A stretch of 64,000 nt of DNA from Oceanobacillus jordanicus (GTDB taxonomy: Bacteria > Bacillota > Bacilli > Bacillales > Amphibacillaceae): the NCBI RefSeq assembly GCF_022095695.1, contig NZ_JAIFZM010000003.1:1-64000 (forward strand), in the 5' to 3' direction. The notes beneath the pieces are model-generated. The model worked only from the letters and a program-made list of their open reading frames with translations. It was not told the DNA's origin and did not search any database. A program made the translations under genes and the position numbers. Position 1 is the first letter of the stretch; every line of letters begins with the position of its first letter. Positions 1 to 8,677 of the stretch are shown here, one piece after another.

Positions 1-19
1 ATTATTCAGTCATTAATAG

Positions 20-1369
20 CTAAACATCTCCAAAATGCCGCATGACATTTGCCGTAGCCTTTATCCCCTTTATAAAATCATCTATATAAATATTCTCATT
101 GGGCCCATGAAAGTTTGACCCTGTGTTTGCAACGCCAATCTGAGCAGCAGGTATCTCAGTATTAGCAAGTAATTTTTCCATTGGGCTAGATCCTGCCAGA
201 TTACGCATGATGATAGGTGGCTCTTCGTACACTTCTTTCATACTGTCAATAACCGTATCAACAAACGGATTCTCCGAGTCCGAATTAAATGGGAGTAGTC
301 CAGCAAGCTGCTCAATTTCAATATCTCGAAAGCCGTGTTGATCCAAATGTTTGCGCAACAAATCTATCACCATTTTCGGAGTCTGCCCAGGTACTATTCG
401 AAAGTCAATCTTCACTTTGGACCTGGATGGCAGTACTGTTTTGGCCCCTTGTCCAGTATCCCCTGCTTCCAACCCACAGATTGTGCAAGTCGGGGCGGCC
501 GTCAAACGCTCCTTCAACTCTAATCCAGTTACACCAGTAAGAAAATTGTCTATTTGATAATGAGTTTTTGTATGCTCTTCATCATAATCCATCGTTTGAA
601 AAAAAGCCTTTTCTTTTTCTGTTAGTTCTAAAATATTGTCATAGAACCCATCAATTAGTATTTTTTCATTCTCATTCTTTAATGTACTCAACGCCCATAC
701 TAGACGCCATGCAGGATTTTCAACTACAGCCCCTTCCGACGAATGAAGATCAAAAGCTGCGCCCCTAACTCGCAGCTCTACAAAGCATATCCCTTTCACT
801 CCAAAGCTGATATGCGGACGTTTGTCATGAATATTACGCATGCCCCCTTCCCAAATCATGGCATCTGTTTTTAGCTTTTCCGGATTCTCTAATGCAAATT
901 TTTTTAAGTTAGGACTACCAACCTCCTCTTCCCCTTCAATAATGAATTTCACATTAACCGGTAAATCGCCATGAACTTTCTGGTAGGCGTGTACTGCTGC
1001 TATTCGTGCTGCTATATTTCCTTTATTATCTGCTACCCCTCTTGCAAAGATCTGTCCATCTTCAACTCTCGCTTTAAACGGGTCAGACATCCATTCTGCT
1101 AATGGGTCTGGAGGCTGCACATCATAATGGTTGTAAAAAGTCAGAGTTCTTTTACTTCCATTATCGATCTGCCCATAAATGATTGGATATCCGGCAGTCA
1201 CAACTTCTTCCACATCTGCTCCCAAATCCTCCAGAAGCTGTATCACCAACTCCTTCATCTCCTGCATCCCTATATTTTTTGCAGAAATACTTGGTTGATT
1301 ACACATGGATAACAACCAATGTTGGTACAAGGATGCATGTTCTTCTATTTGTTGAAAAAGTTTTTCCAC
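20..1369 (-). CDS. M20 family metallopeptidase (dipeptidase-like)
   Basis: A 449-residue zinc peptidase of the M20/ArgE/DapE family, expected to cut short peptides or N-acylated amino acids in the cytoplasm. The metal-site motifs are in family order: NHYDVQP (His and Asp ligands) near residue 80, VADNKGN (bridging Asp) near 113, EGEEEVG (catalytic Glu pair) near 145, and a C-terminal HGPNEN His ligand near 423. Length fits the family. The start is GTG, with GGAGGG five bases upstream. It lies 111 bp downstream of a GntR regulator on the same strand, and a palindrome shared with that gene precedes it, so GntR control is likely (inference). The exact substrate cannot be read from the sequence. 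Confidence 0.9.
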   Translation of the reverse strand: MEKLFQQIEEHASLYQHWLLSMCNQPSISAKNIGMQEMKELVIQLLEDLGADVEEVVTAGYPIIYGQIDNGSKRTLTFYNHYDVQPPDPLAEWMSDPFKARVEDGQIFARGVADNKGNIAARIAAVHAYQKVHGDLPVNVKFIIEGEEEVGSPNLKKFALENPEKLKTDAMIWEGGMRNIHDKRPHISFGVKGICFVELRVRGAAFDLHSSEGAVVENPAWRLVWALSTLKNENEKILIDGFYDNILELTEKEKAFFQTMDYDEEHTKTHYQIDNFLTGVTGLELKERLTAAPTCTICGLEAGDTGQGAKTVLPSRSKVKIDFRIVPGQTPKMVIDLLRKHLDQHGFRDIEIEQLAGLLPFNSDSENPFVDTVIDSMKEVYEEPPIIMRNLAGSSPMEKLLANTEIPAAQIGVANTGSNFHGPNENIYIDDFIKGIKATANVMRHFGDV

Positions 1370-1400
1370 TCAATCCCTCCTTTTTCATTATATAAAATAT

Positions 1401-1430
1401 AATATTATAACATTATAAAGTTATAATATT
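1401..1430. promoter_or_regulatory. Candidate GntR operator upstream of the M20 peptidase
   Basis: A perfect 11-bp inverted repeat, AATATTATAAC (1401-1411) and GTTATAATATT (1420-1430), with an 8-nt spacer, 32 bp upstream of the peptidase start. The 14-mer AAAGTTATAATATT at 1417-1430 recurs exactly at 2217-2230 in the leader of the GntR gene. Confidence 0.5.
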
Positions 1431-1480
1431 TTTGTATAGTTTCGTAAAATAATAATTTTTAGATATTTTTTTCAAAAAAA

Positions 1481-2200
1481 TTACAAATCTATTTCTAAGT
1501 AAAAGTTTGATTGTTCTTGTTTTAGAATAAATCGTGAATACTCAATTATAGTTCCTTCTTCATCAACTGTATAACGCTCAAGTGAAAATAATTGTTCTCC
1601 GACTGGGAGTTGTAATAATTCTGCCTCATAGCTGTCAGCAAAAATAATCGAGAAATATACTTTTGCTTTTCCTAGCTTCTTATGATAAGTCTGGGTAAAC
1701 AAATTGTAGAGTAGTTCTTTTTCCATATCATTTTCGAGTAGTCCGGGAAAGAGATGTACTGGTATATAGGAATATTCGATTGCTACCGGAATGTCTTCTC
1801 TTAACTTTATTCTATGAATTTTATACACTTCATCTTCCTGCATTTCAAGTTTTCTTTTAATATCAGAAGATGCTTTCTCAGCCTTAAGGTTCAATGTCCG
1901 GTGAGGATGATACTGGTTTTCCCAAGCTTCATTCCTTAAAGAAACAAGTCTTGTTAAATTAGTTTCATCCTTCGTTTTAACAAAAGTACCTTTACCACTT
2001 TGTCTGTAAAGCAATCCCTCATGGACTAGATCATGAATGGCTCGTTTGATCGTGATGTTACTAACATTAAATGTCTCTGCAAGCTTTTTTTCGGTCGGGA
2101 GTTGATACCCGACGCCCCATTCCTTACTTGTAATCTTAGCTTCCAATATATGTTTCACTTGATCATATAAAGGTGTAGATAAATCCTTGTCTACTTTCAT
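1481..2200 (-). CDS. GntR/HutC family transcriptional regulator
   Basis: A 239-residue repressor of the HutC branch of GntR. Residues about 8-75 form the winged helix-turn-helix (LYDQVKHILEAKI, then LPTEKKLAETFNVSNITIKRA), and residues about 90-235 form a UTRA effector-binding domain (YKIHRIKLREDIPVAIEYSY and SLERYTVDEEG). The UTRA ligand is probably a small molecule linked to the peptidase encoded downstream. The ATG start has GGGAG upstream. A sigma-A-type promoter and a copy of the repeated 14-mer lie in its leader, which suggests autoregulation plus control of the M20 peptidase (inference). Confidence 0.88.
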   Translation of the reverse strand: MKVDKDLSTPLYDQVKHILEAKITSKEWGVGYQLPTEKKLAETFNVSNITIKRAIHDLVHEGLLYRQSGKGTFVKTKDETNLTRLVSLRNEAWENQYHPHRTLNLKAEKASSDIKRKLEMQEDEVYKIHRIKLREDIPVAIEYSYIPVHLFPGLLENDMEKELLYNLFTQTYHKKLGKAKVYFSIIFADSYEAELLQLPVGEQLFSLERYTVDEEGTIIEYSRFILKQEQSNFYLEIDL

Positions 2201-2216
2201 GCTATACTCCCTATCA

Positions 2217-2230
2217 AAAGTTATAATATT
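2217..2230. promoter_or_regulatory. Candidate GntR autoregulatory site
   Basis: AAAGTTATAATATT, identical to the right half of the palindrome at 1401-1430. It lies between the predicted GntR promoter and its start codon, about 20 bases past the likely transcription start. Confidence 0.45.
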
Positions 2231-2257
2231 ATATTAAATATTTGTTTATTGTTGACA

Positions 2258-2286
2258 AGTATAATCTCATTTTTTTATGAAGTCAA
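2258..2286 (-). promoter_or_regulatory. Sigma-A promoter of the GntR regulator
   Basis: On the minus strand: -35 TTGACT (2286-2281), a 17-nt spacer, and -10 TATACT (2263-2258). Both boxes match consensus at 5 of 6 positions. The remaining gap, 2287-2576, shows nothing recognisable. Confidence 0.6.
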
Positions 2287-2576
2287 CTGTATATTTATAA
2301 TTTATTTTAAAAATCTAATTATTATATAAAAATCAGAAAAGTAAAACCCTTACATTGTAAAATAATTGTAGTAGACTCCTGTTCTACCGATATTTACCAA
2401 AGATACAGAGGGTTGATTATACAGTTTTAAAACCACTAAGTTTGAAACAACAAATTGCTTTTTTGCTTGCGCTCTGTAACTACGTTATCTTCCCCTGCTT
2501 CCAAATTCTGACTAGAACACTTCCCATATTATTAAGTGAGAGTTGAAGAATTTTGTAATAGCTCCATAAAACAAAA

Positions 2577-2605
2577 ACATCCCGAGAATTGCTTACCCGG
2601 GATGT
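2577..2605 (-). terminator. Rho-independent terminator after the YfmJ-like gene
   Basis: Minus-strand stem ACATCCCG/CGGGATGT followed by TTTTGTTTT. Confidence 0.8.
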
Positions 2606-2672
2606 CGTTTATATCCTTTTTTTAAAATCCAGGTCCTCCATTTGCAGCATACTTAGACCTGTTATAGGTCCT

Positions 2673-3686
2673 TTATTCAGGATCTGAAACTTTTACAAGC
2701 TGTTTGCCAATGTTTTTTCCTGAGAACAATCCAAGGAAAGCATCTGGAATCTTTTGAAAGCCTTCATAAATCGTTTCTTCATAGTACAGATTTCCCTTAC
2801 TCACAGCATTTGCTAATTCTTCATATGCGTCAGCATAATGATCAGAGAAATCGCCAACAATAAAACCTTGCATGAGAACACGGGACTTAACAAGAAATTG
2901 CTGTACCCGTAAACCGATATCCTGTTCCCCTTCCTTTAAATTATAAGAGGAAATTGCGCCACAAACAGGTACACGCGCAAATGTATTTAGCATTGGCCAA
3001 ATGTGATCAGAAATTTCACCTCCAACATTTTCGTAATATACATCAATGCCATCAGGACAGGCATCTTTTAACCGTTTTCCAAAATCTTCCTTTTTATATT
3101 CTACGGCTTTATCGTAGCCTAACTTGTCTTTTATATAGTTAGCTTTCTCTTCAGAACCGACAATACCAACAACCTTGGCTCCTGCCTGTTTAGCTAGCTG
3201 CCCTGCTACCTGTCCAACAGCTCCTGCTGCTCCAGATATCACAACTGTTTCTCCCCTTTTAGGCTTTCCAATGTGCATCAGACCAAAGTATGCTGTTAAA
3301 CCGGGCATTCCAAGTACGCTGAGAGCAGCACTCGGATCTAATCCATTTGTTTGTACTTTACTAACCTGGTCTGATTTTTCTACAATGTACTCCTGAAATG
3401 GTAAATTCCCTCTAACAATATCACCTTTTTGCAGTTGATCGCTTTTTGTCTCTACCACTTGCGCAACCACTCCACCAGCTAATGGTTCCCCGACTTTAAA
3501 TGGGTCAACATAAGAAGGCGCGTCTGACATCCTTCCCCTCATATATGGATCTACTGAGACATAAAGTGTTTTTAATAATACTTCTCCATCTTTTGGAGTG
3601 CCCTCCTCGACCTCTTTAAATTGAAAGGTACTATCATTAGGTAACCCATTAGGGCGTTCTTGAAGAATAAGTTGTTGTTGTGTCAT
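2673..3686 (-). CDS. yfmJ: NADP-dependent medium-chain reductase, YfmJ-like
   Basis: A 337-residue zinc-independent medium-chain dehydrogenase/reductase of the leukotriene B4 dehydrogenase/prostaglandin reductase type, predicted to reduce alpha,beta-unsaturated ketones or aldehydes with NADPH. Seen: the N-terminal GroES-like fold with SVDPYMRGRM near residue 46, the cofactor loop SGAAGAVGQVAGQLAK near 150-165, and the C-terminal signature PDAFLGLFSGKNIGKQLVKV. No zinc-ligand cysteines are present. Sequence and length match B. subtilis YfmJ closely. It is monocistronic, with its own terminator downstream. Physiological substrate unknown. Confidence 0.9.
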   Translation of the reverse strand: MTQQQLILQERPNGLPNDSTFQFKEVEEGTPKDGEVLLKTLYVSVDPYMRGRMSDAPSYVDPFKVGEPLAGGVVAQVVETKSDQLQKGDIVRGNLPFQEYIVEKSDQVSKVQTNGLDPSAALSVLGMPGLTAYFGLMHIGKPKRGETVVISGAAGAVGQVAGQLAKQAGAKVVGIVGSEEKANYIKDKLGYDKAVEYKKEDFGKRLKDACPDGIDVYYENVGGEISDHIWPMLNTFARVPVCGAISSYNLKEGEQDIGLRVQQFLVKSRVLMQGFIVGDFSDHYADAYEELANAVSKGNLYYEETIYEGFQKIPDAFLGLFSGKNIGKQLVKVSDPE

Positions 3687-3809
3687 TGAATTTACCTCCC
3701 CTAGTAATTTAAACTTTTAACCACTGTATTTGTTTTCCCCATTTATCAAAAGTTAAGCATGAGGATAGTGTCTCGTAATTTCTACCAGCTGCATTTTACA
3801 TATACATCT

Positions 3810-3842
3810 AAAAAAAGAACAATACCTCAACTGGTACTGTTC
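3810..3842 (-). terminator. Terminator after plsC
   Basis: Minus-strand stem GAACAGTACC/GGTATTGTTC with loop AGTTGA, followed by a run of seven T. Confidence 0.8.
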
Positions 3843-3851
3843 TTCGCATTA

Positions 3852-4451
3852 TTATCTTTCTTTTAATTGTTCCTGTAATTGGTTTAACGCTACGTTTAAC
3901 TGCTCCATCATGACTTCCATGCCTTCTTTTTTAGACATGCCCTCTGGTAAATATATAGGTTCACCGTAAATAATATGGGGTTTTACCCGTTTAAACAAGT
4001 CAGTAAAATTATTTGGGCCTGCGTAAGCAACAGGAAGAATAGGAACTTTAGAATGCCCAGCAATAGTAACAGCTCCGCGTTTTAAAGGAACTTCTTCACT
4101 AGTTCTTGTCCCACTAGGAAAAATTCCAACCACTTTGCCCTCTGCAAGCAATCTTCGAGGTACCTTAATCGTACTCGGGCCTGGGTTTTCTCGGTCAACT
4201 GGAAATGCATTAAGGTGTTCCATAAGCCATTTCAGTCCTTTAGACTTAAATAACTCCTTCTTAGCCATATAATGTATTTTAGTTGGTAGCATGGAAACTC
4301 CTAGCCAGAGAATATCTACCCAACCAGTATGCGTACAAGCAATAACATATCCATCTTTCCCTTTTGGGATGTTTTCTTTTTGGTGGACCCTTAGTCTACC
4401 AAATAAAGTTAATATAAGTTTAACAAGATTAGCAGCAAATGTGTATATCAT
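3852..4451 (-). CDS. plsC: 1-acyl-sn-glycerol-3-phosphate acyltransferase (PlsC family)
   Basis: A 199-residue membrane-associated acyltransferase, predicted to acylate lysophosphatidic acid in phospholipid synthesis. The HX4D catalytic box is present as HTGWVD near residue 38, the acceptor-binding box as FPSGTRTS near 113, and the last motif as LPVAYAGPNNF near 138-148. The frame is open to 4508, but the ATG at 4451 has AAGGAGAG directly upstream, so that start is chosen; the extra 19 residues are basic and unlike the family. B. subtilis has a main PlsC elsewhere, so this may be one of several paralogs. Confidence 0.88.
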   Translation of the reverse strand: MIYTFAANLVKLILTLFGRLRVHQKENIPKGKDGYVIACTHTGWVDILWLGVSMLPTKIHYMAKKELFKSKGLKWLMEHLNAFPVDRENPGPSTIKVPRRLLAEGKVVGIFPSGTRTSEEVPLKRGAVTIAGHSKVPILPVAYAGPNNFTDLFKRVKPHIIYGEPIYLPEGMSKKEGMEVMMEQLNVALNQLQEQLKER

Positions 4452-4593
4452 GCTCTCTCTCCTTACCTGCTTGTTTCTTTGTTTCATTTTAACACAAACT
4501 ATTAGCACCTGGTACTATTTTCATAAAAAACGTTAAAGTTCCATAAGGATCCTATTAAATGCCCTTCTTATAATAATATGAAATCAAAATAAA

Positions 4594-4621
4594 AACCAGT
4601 ACCTTTAATAAGATACTGGTT
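4594..4621 (-). terminator. Terminator after the DHA2 exporter
   Basis: Minus-strand stem AACCAGTA/TACTGGTT with a 12-nt loop, followed by TTTATTTT. Confidence 0.7.
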
Positions 4622-4628
4622 TTCATCA

Positions 4629-6134
4629 TTAGGAAGCAGGCGTTTCAACTTGCTCATATTCTGTTTTAGGTGGTGTAACCCGTTTAATAAAGAAACCGAG
4701 AAGCAGTGCAACGACTGCAATCCATGTGGAAACGAAGAAGGTGAAATTAATTCCTTCTAGCATAGCCTCATTTGCAAGCTGCATTTTAAATGCTGCCATT
4801 CCGTCGGTGCTTTGCGGTACATTCCCAGATGCCATCGCTTGGTCTAGTAGATCATTTCCTGCTGTTTCACTTCGTTTGTTCATAACAGTAAGAAGTAAGG
4901 CAGAGCCAATTGCACCAGAAACCTGTTGGATAGTACTGTTCATTGCCGTACCGTGTGGGTTGTCTTTCATTGGTAACTGATTTAAACCGTTGGTCATAAC
5001 CGGCATCATGACCATGGAAATACCAAACATCCGAATGGTATAGAGTAACATAATATAGTAATAACCCGATTCAAGATCTAAATTACTAAATAAATAAGTT
5101 GTAAGAACCGTAATAGATAAACCGATAATCGCAAGTATTCTTGCACCAAACTTGTCAAACAAGCGTCCCATAATAGGGGACATAATTCCCATAACAATTG
5201 CGCCTGGTAGCATAAGCAAACCGGAATGGAATGGCGAAATCCCGCGGATAGTCTGTACATACAATGGCGTTAATATCATTGCCGAGAACATTGACATAGA
5301 AAGGACAACCGAGATAGCTGATGATAATGCGAACATTGGATGCTTATATATTCTGAACTCCAGCATTGGTTCATCCATGTGTAATTGTCGCCAGATGAAA
5401 CCGAAGAGTGCTATAGCTCCAACAGTAATAGTCCCATAGACTTCTAAAGCATCCCAGCCTTTATCACCAGCCATACTAAAGCCGTAAAGGATACCACCAA
5501 ACCCTATACTAGATAAGATAAGAGAAGGTATATTTAAACGTACCTCACGATTTTCTGTTATATTACTTAATTTTATAAAAGCAAACACTAAAGTAAATAA
5601 GGCAAATGGTAAGACAATACCGAACAATACGCGCCAATCATAATGCTCGATTACCCAGCCGGACAGAGTAGGGCCAATGGCTGGAGCTGTAATCATCGCC
5701 AGACCGAAAATCCCCATGGCACTTCCTCTTTTTTCCACTGGGAAAGCTGTAAGCATTACGTTCATTAACAATGGCATCATCACAGCTGAACCTGATGCTT
5801 GTATCATCCGAGCTAGGACAAGTATTCCAAAGCTTGGCGCTAACATTGCCAACAATGTCCCTATAGAGAATAGCGTCATGGCAGTAAGAAACAGCCTTCT
5901 ATTAGTGAATTTCTGAATAAAGAAAGCACTTGCTGGGATCAGAATTCCATTTACCAGCATATACCCTGTGGTAATCCATTGAACAATTGATGGTGATACA
6001 TCAAATTCTGTCATAATGGTCGGTAGAGCTACATTCAATAATGTGTTATTTAATAAAGCTACGAAAGCCCCGATAAATAGAATGGCAATCATTCCATAAG
6101 GAGGTTTTTCATGCATTTGTTTTATATCCAACAT
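4629..6134 (-). CDS. DHA2 family MFS multidrug efflux transporter
   Basis: A 501-residue drug:proton antiporter of the EmrB/QacA (DHA2) type with about 14 hydrophobic segments. The family signatures WITTGYMLVNGILIPASAF (TM2) and SGAIGSALLLTVMN are present. It sits in the cytoplasmic membrane and probably exports hydrophobic toxins. It is divergent from the TetR-type regulator at 6309, the standard layout for a repressor-controlled pump, and the shared intergenic region has inverted repeats that could be the operator. The substrate cannot be inferred. Confidence 0.9.
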   Translation of the reverse strand: MLDIKQMHEKPPYGMIAILFIGAFVALLNNTLLNVALPTIMTEFDVSPSIVQWITTGYMLVNGILIPASAFFIQKFTNRRLFLTAMTLFSIGTLLAMLAPSFGILVLARMIQASGSAVMMPLLMNVMLTAFPVEKRGSAMGIFGLAMITAPAIGPTLSGWVIEHYDWRVLFGIVLPFALFTLVFAFIKLSNITENREVRLNIPSLILSSIGFGGILYGFSMAGDKGWDALEVYGTITVGAIALFGFIWRQLHMDEPMLEFRIYKHPMFALSSAISVVLSMSMFSAMILTPLYVQTIRGISPFHSGLLMLPGAIVMGIMSPIMGRLFDKFGARILAIIGLSITVLTTYLFSNLDLESGYYYIMLLYTIRMFGISMVMMPVMTNGLNQLPMKDNPHGTAMNSTIQQVSGAIGSALLLTVMNKRSETAGNDLLDQAMASGNVPQSTDGMAAFKMQLANEAMLEGINFTFFVSTWIAVVALLLGFFIKRVTPPKTEYEQVETPAS

Positions 6135-6157
6135 TCATTCCCCCGTTCATACTCGTT

Positions 6158-6201
6158 GTATAAAATTTGTACTTGAAGTTCAACACTTGATTATTTTATA
6201 C
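6158..6201. promoter_or_regulatory. Candidate TetR operator/promoter region between pump and regulator
   Basis: In the divergent gap, GTATAAAAT (6158-6166) and ATTTTATAC (6193-6201) form a 9-bp inverted repeat around the palindrome TTGAAGTTCAA (6173-6183). On the minus strand TTGAAC, 17 nt, TACAAC could serve as the pump promoter. Confidence 0.4.
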
Positions 6202-6308
6202 CCTTCGTTCATTTTTGGCAAGAGGAAATTTCCTTTTTAACATGGGAATTGATTAGATAGTTTTTTTAAGTTAAAATTAAATTATACTAACAGTCTAAAG
6301 GTGATTAT

Positions 6309-7199
6309 ATGAATGAGCGTAAGCGACAAGTTTTATTAACAGCACAACGTCTGTTTATTGAAAAAGGATTTAGCACAACATCCGTACAAGATATTTTGGA
6401 AGGGTCTAAAATCTCTAAAGGAACTTTCTATAATTATTTCACGTCAAAAAATGAATGCCTTGTGGCCATTTTGGAATATGTAAATGAAGAAACCTTTGTA
6501 AGAAGAAGAGAATTATTAATTGGTGAAAAGAAGTCCGACAAACACGTTCTTGCTAAGCAGATTGCAGTCCGGATGCAAATCAACCGTGAAGAAAATCTAT
6601 TTATGTTGTTTGAAGCCATTTTTCATTCTGGTGATCAGGAGTTACGTGATTTTGTGAAAAAGAACCATTTAAAAGAGTTGTTTTGGCTTTCTGAAAGATT
6701 AATTGATATTTATGGAGAAAAAGCATCCCCTTATGCACTTGATGGAGCCGCATTATTACTCGGAATGATGCAGCAAATCTTTCATATTTGGGCTGCAGCA
6801 AGTAATAACTTGGGAGAAGTAGACACACTGGTCTTATATGTTTTACGTCGGATGGATGCTATCATACCAGGACTTGTTTCTAACCAGGACACCCTTCTAA
6901 ATGAAGAAGTCGTAGTTTCACTAAAACGAAGTCTTAATAGCAAGAAATATTCGAGGGACCAAGTGGTGGAGCAGCTTACTGGTTTTACAGAAAAGCTATC
7001 TGATGAAGCAAATGTGGACGGAAAACAATGTATCCACTTTCTAATGGAAGAATTAACTGCAGACAGCCCTCGCATCTATCTTATTGAAACAGTAACTCGC
7101 GCCTTCACCAATGCATTCACAGGAACTACTGATGAATTAGAGGCAAGAGAAATTGCATCTAGACTTTGGAGCTATGTTGATACAGTGAATAATAGTTAA
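6309..7199 (+). CDS. TetR/AcrR family transcriptional regulator
   Basis: A 296-residue regulator. Residues 1-55 form the TetR helix-turn-helix (LFIEKGFSTTSVQDIL, then SKISKGTFYNYFTSKNE). The rest is alpha-helical ligand-binding and dimerisation sequence. It is about 100 residues longer than a typical TetR protein, with an extra C-terminal helical segment from about residue 195. It is divergent from the DHA2 pump, so the pump is its likely target and a pump substrate its likely ligand (inference). Confidence 0.88.
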   Translation: MNERKRQVLLTAQRLFIEKGFSTTSVQDILEGSKISKGTFYNYFTSKNECLVAILEYVNEETFVRRRELLIGEKKSDKHVLAKQIAVRMQINREENLFMLFEAIFHSGDQELRDFVKKNHLKELFWLSERLIDIYGEKASPYALDGAALLLGMMQQIFHIWAAASNNLGEVDTLVLYVLRRMDAIIPGLVSNQDTLLNEEVVVSLKRSLNSKKYSRDQVVEQLTGFTEKLSDEANVDGKQCIHFLMEELTADSPRIYLIETVTRAFTNAFTGTTDELEAREIASRLWSYVDTVNNS

Positions 7200-7411
7200 A
7201 AGAAGGAGAAGAATTTTCTCATCCGTTACCATCTAAAAGTCGTCTAAATACAGGCGGCTCTTTCTCACGAGTTATTTATCTGAAAATTAAACTATTGATT
7301 TATAAGCCTAAGAAAGAATGAATATCTTCTATCTTTGCCATTCTCATTGGTAACTTGGTGTAAGACAACGTTTTTCACCATTATGTTGAATCCCAACAGC
7401 ACGCGGTCCCT

Positions 7412-7444
7412 TTTAAATGAATCGACCGCAATGACAACCTTCAT
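7412..7444 (-). pseudogene. Glycerate kinase N-terminal stump (gene remnant)
   Basis: In the 590-bp gap between the TetR gene and the LOV protein, the minus strand has a good ribosome binding site (GGTAGGAGGAAGGGTG) and then an ATG at 7444 reading MKVVIAVDSFK. This is the conserved start of glycerate kinase (family form MKIVIAPDSFKGS). The similarity stops after 11 codons; the frame then runs through unrelated sequence to a stop. It looks like the residue of a large deletion. The rest of the gap (7200-7411 and 7445-7749) shows nothing else recognisable. Confidence 0.45.
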
Positions 7445-7749
7445 TATTTGTCACCCTTCCTCCTACCTTAACGTGACCATTATTTCCGGGGAAATCATGA
7501 GGTCCTATGCTTTTTAAGAGACACCAATTGTTCCTATCGCAATACTCCCTTTTATCTCGAAGTCAAGATACTGTTTCCTTTATTGAAGGTAAACACTTCG
7601 ACATATAAGTGTAACGAACTGTATAGAGAATGTTTTTGAATTAATACCATCAATCAGTACCACTAAGACAATATCTTATTAACAATAATGGGGCAAACTA
7701 CAGTTACTCCAAGTCACATTAGCAACAAAACATCTCTTATTTATTAAGA

Positions 7750-7777
7750 AACCCCTATTCCTTTACGAATAGGGGTT
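7750..7777 (-). terminator. Terminator after the LOV-STAS gene
   Basis: Minus-strand stem AACCCCTATTC/GAATAGGGGTT, perfect 11 bp with a 6-nt loop, followed by a short T-rich tail. Confidence 0.75.
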
Positions 7778-7786
7778 CAAGTTAGA

Positions 7787-8578
7787 TTATTTATCTTCTG
7801 CAACCCGGACGATATATTCCATGGCTGTTTGCACACTCTTGAATGTCTTCATATTTCTAAATTTATCTTGTATAGTGGCCGTCTGTACTGCCATGTCAGG
7901 CCGGATTCCCGCTACAAGTAGCTGTTTACCCATAAGGGAGATAAATTGGTGAATCTTTAAAAATCTAGCTACCGTATTTCTATCAACTTCATATAAGCCT
8001 GAAAGATCTATAATTAAATAATCTTGGTCAGAAAGCTCGAGGTAGTTTGATACGGATTTCATAATAGTATCCAACCGTTCTTCTCCCATCGTACCTATTA
8101 GGGGAAGCACCGAAGCATTATCATGGACTGGAACAATTGGGGTCGAGATTCGCTCGATTTCTAACAAATGCTGGGCAAGCAGTCTTTCATTCTCTTTATC
8201 TTGCGTGACGTCCTTTTGCACCCCAACAAAATAAGTCTTCTGATCTTCCTCTACCCACATAGGATCGATTGATAACTCATTCCAGAAGCCAGTTCCATCT
8301 TTTCTGTAATTGTAAAGTTGTACGGTAATTTGCTGTTCTTCCAAAATGGCATCTCGTAATGCCTGCAAGCTTGTCTCATCTGTTTCTTCTCCCTGTAAAA
8401 AACGACAATTGCTACCAATTACTTCACTTTCTGTATATCCGGTCAGTTTGTAAAAGCCTTGATTGGCATAAACAATCGGATTATCCTCGATCGTCGGGTC
8501 TGTAATAATTAAGCCAACTCCTGTATAATTAAGTGCTTGTTCTATAAGATATTGTCTACTTTGAATATTTTTAGTCAC
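7787..8578 (-). CDS. ytvA: LOV-STAS blue-light photoreceptor, YtvA-like
   Basis: A 263-residue soluble photoreceptor. The N-terminal PAS/LOV domain has the flavin-binding signature GSNCRFLQG; its cysteine (residue 58 from this start) is the one that forms the FMN adduct on blue-light absorption. Further LOV residues are visible in NPIVYANQGFYKLTGY and YRKDGTGFWNEL. A linker helix leads to a C-terminal STAS domain (about 145-255, DYLIIDLSGLYEVD). In B. subtilis YtvA acts in the stressosome and raises the sigma-B general stress response to light. The start is GTG at 8578, six bases after GAGGTGGAG; an in-frame GTG at 8590 lies inside that ribosome site and is less likely. Confidence 0.9.
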   Translation of the reverse strand: MTKNIQSRQYLIEQALNYTGVGLIITDPTIEDNPIVYANQGFYKLTGYTESEVIGSNCRFLQGEETDETSLQALRDAILEEQQITVQLYNYRKDGTGFWNELSIDPMWVEEDQKTYFVGVQKDVTQDKENERLLAQHLLEIERISTPIVPVHDNASVLPLIGTMGEERLDTIMKSVSNYLELSDQDYLIIDLSGLYEVDRNTVARFLKIHQFISLMGKQLLVAGIRPDMAVQTATIQDKFRNMKTFKSVQTAMEYIVRVAEDK

Positions 8579-8677
8579 GCTTGGCTCCACCTCTATAATT
8601 ATAGTACCCTCTTATCTATCATATTATCGAACAATTATTAAATTGTCTATGATTCTGTAGACTTATACGTAAGGGAA

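Noticed and set aside
7335-7517. 60-codon plus-strand frame in the TetR-LOV gap
   Set aside because: No ribosome site; the minus strand here holds the glycerate kinase stump instead.
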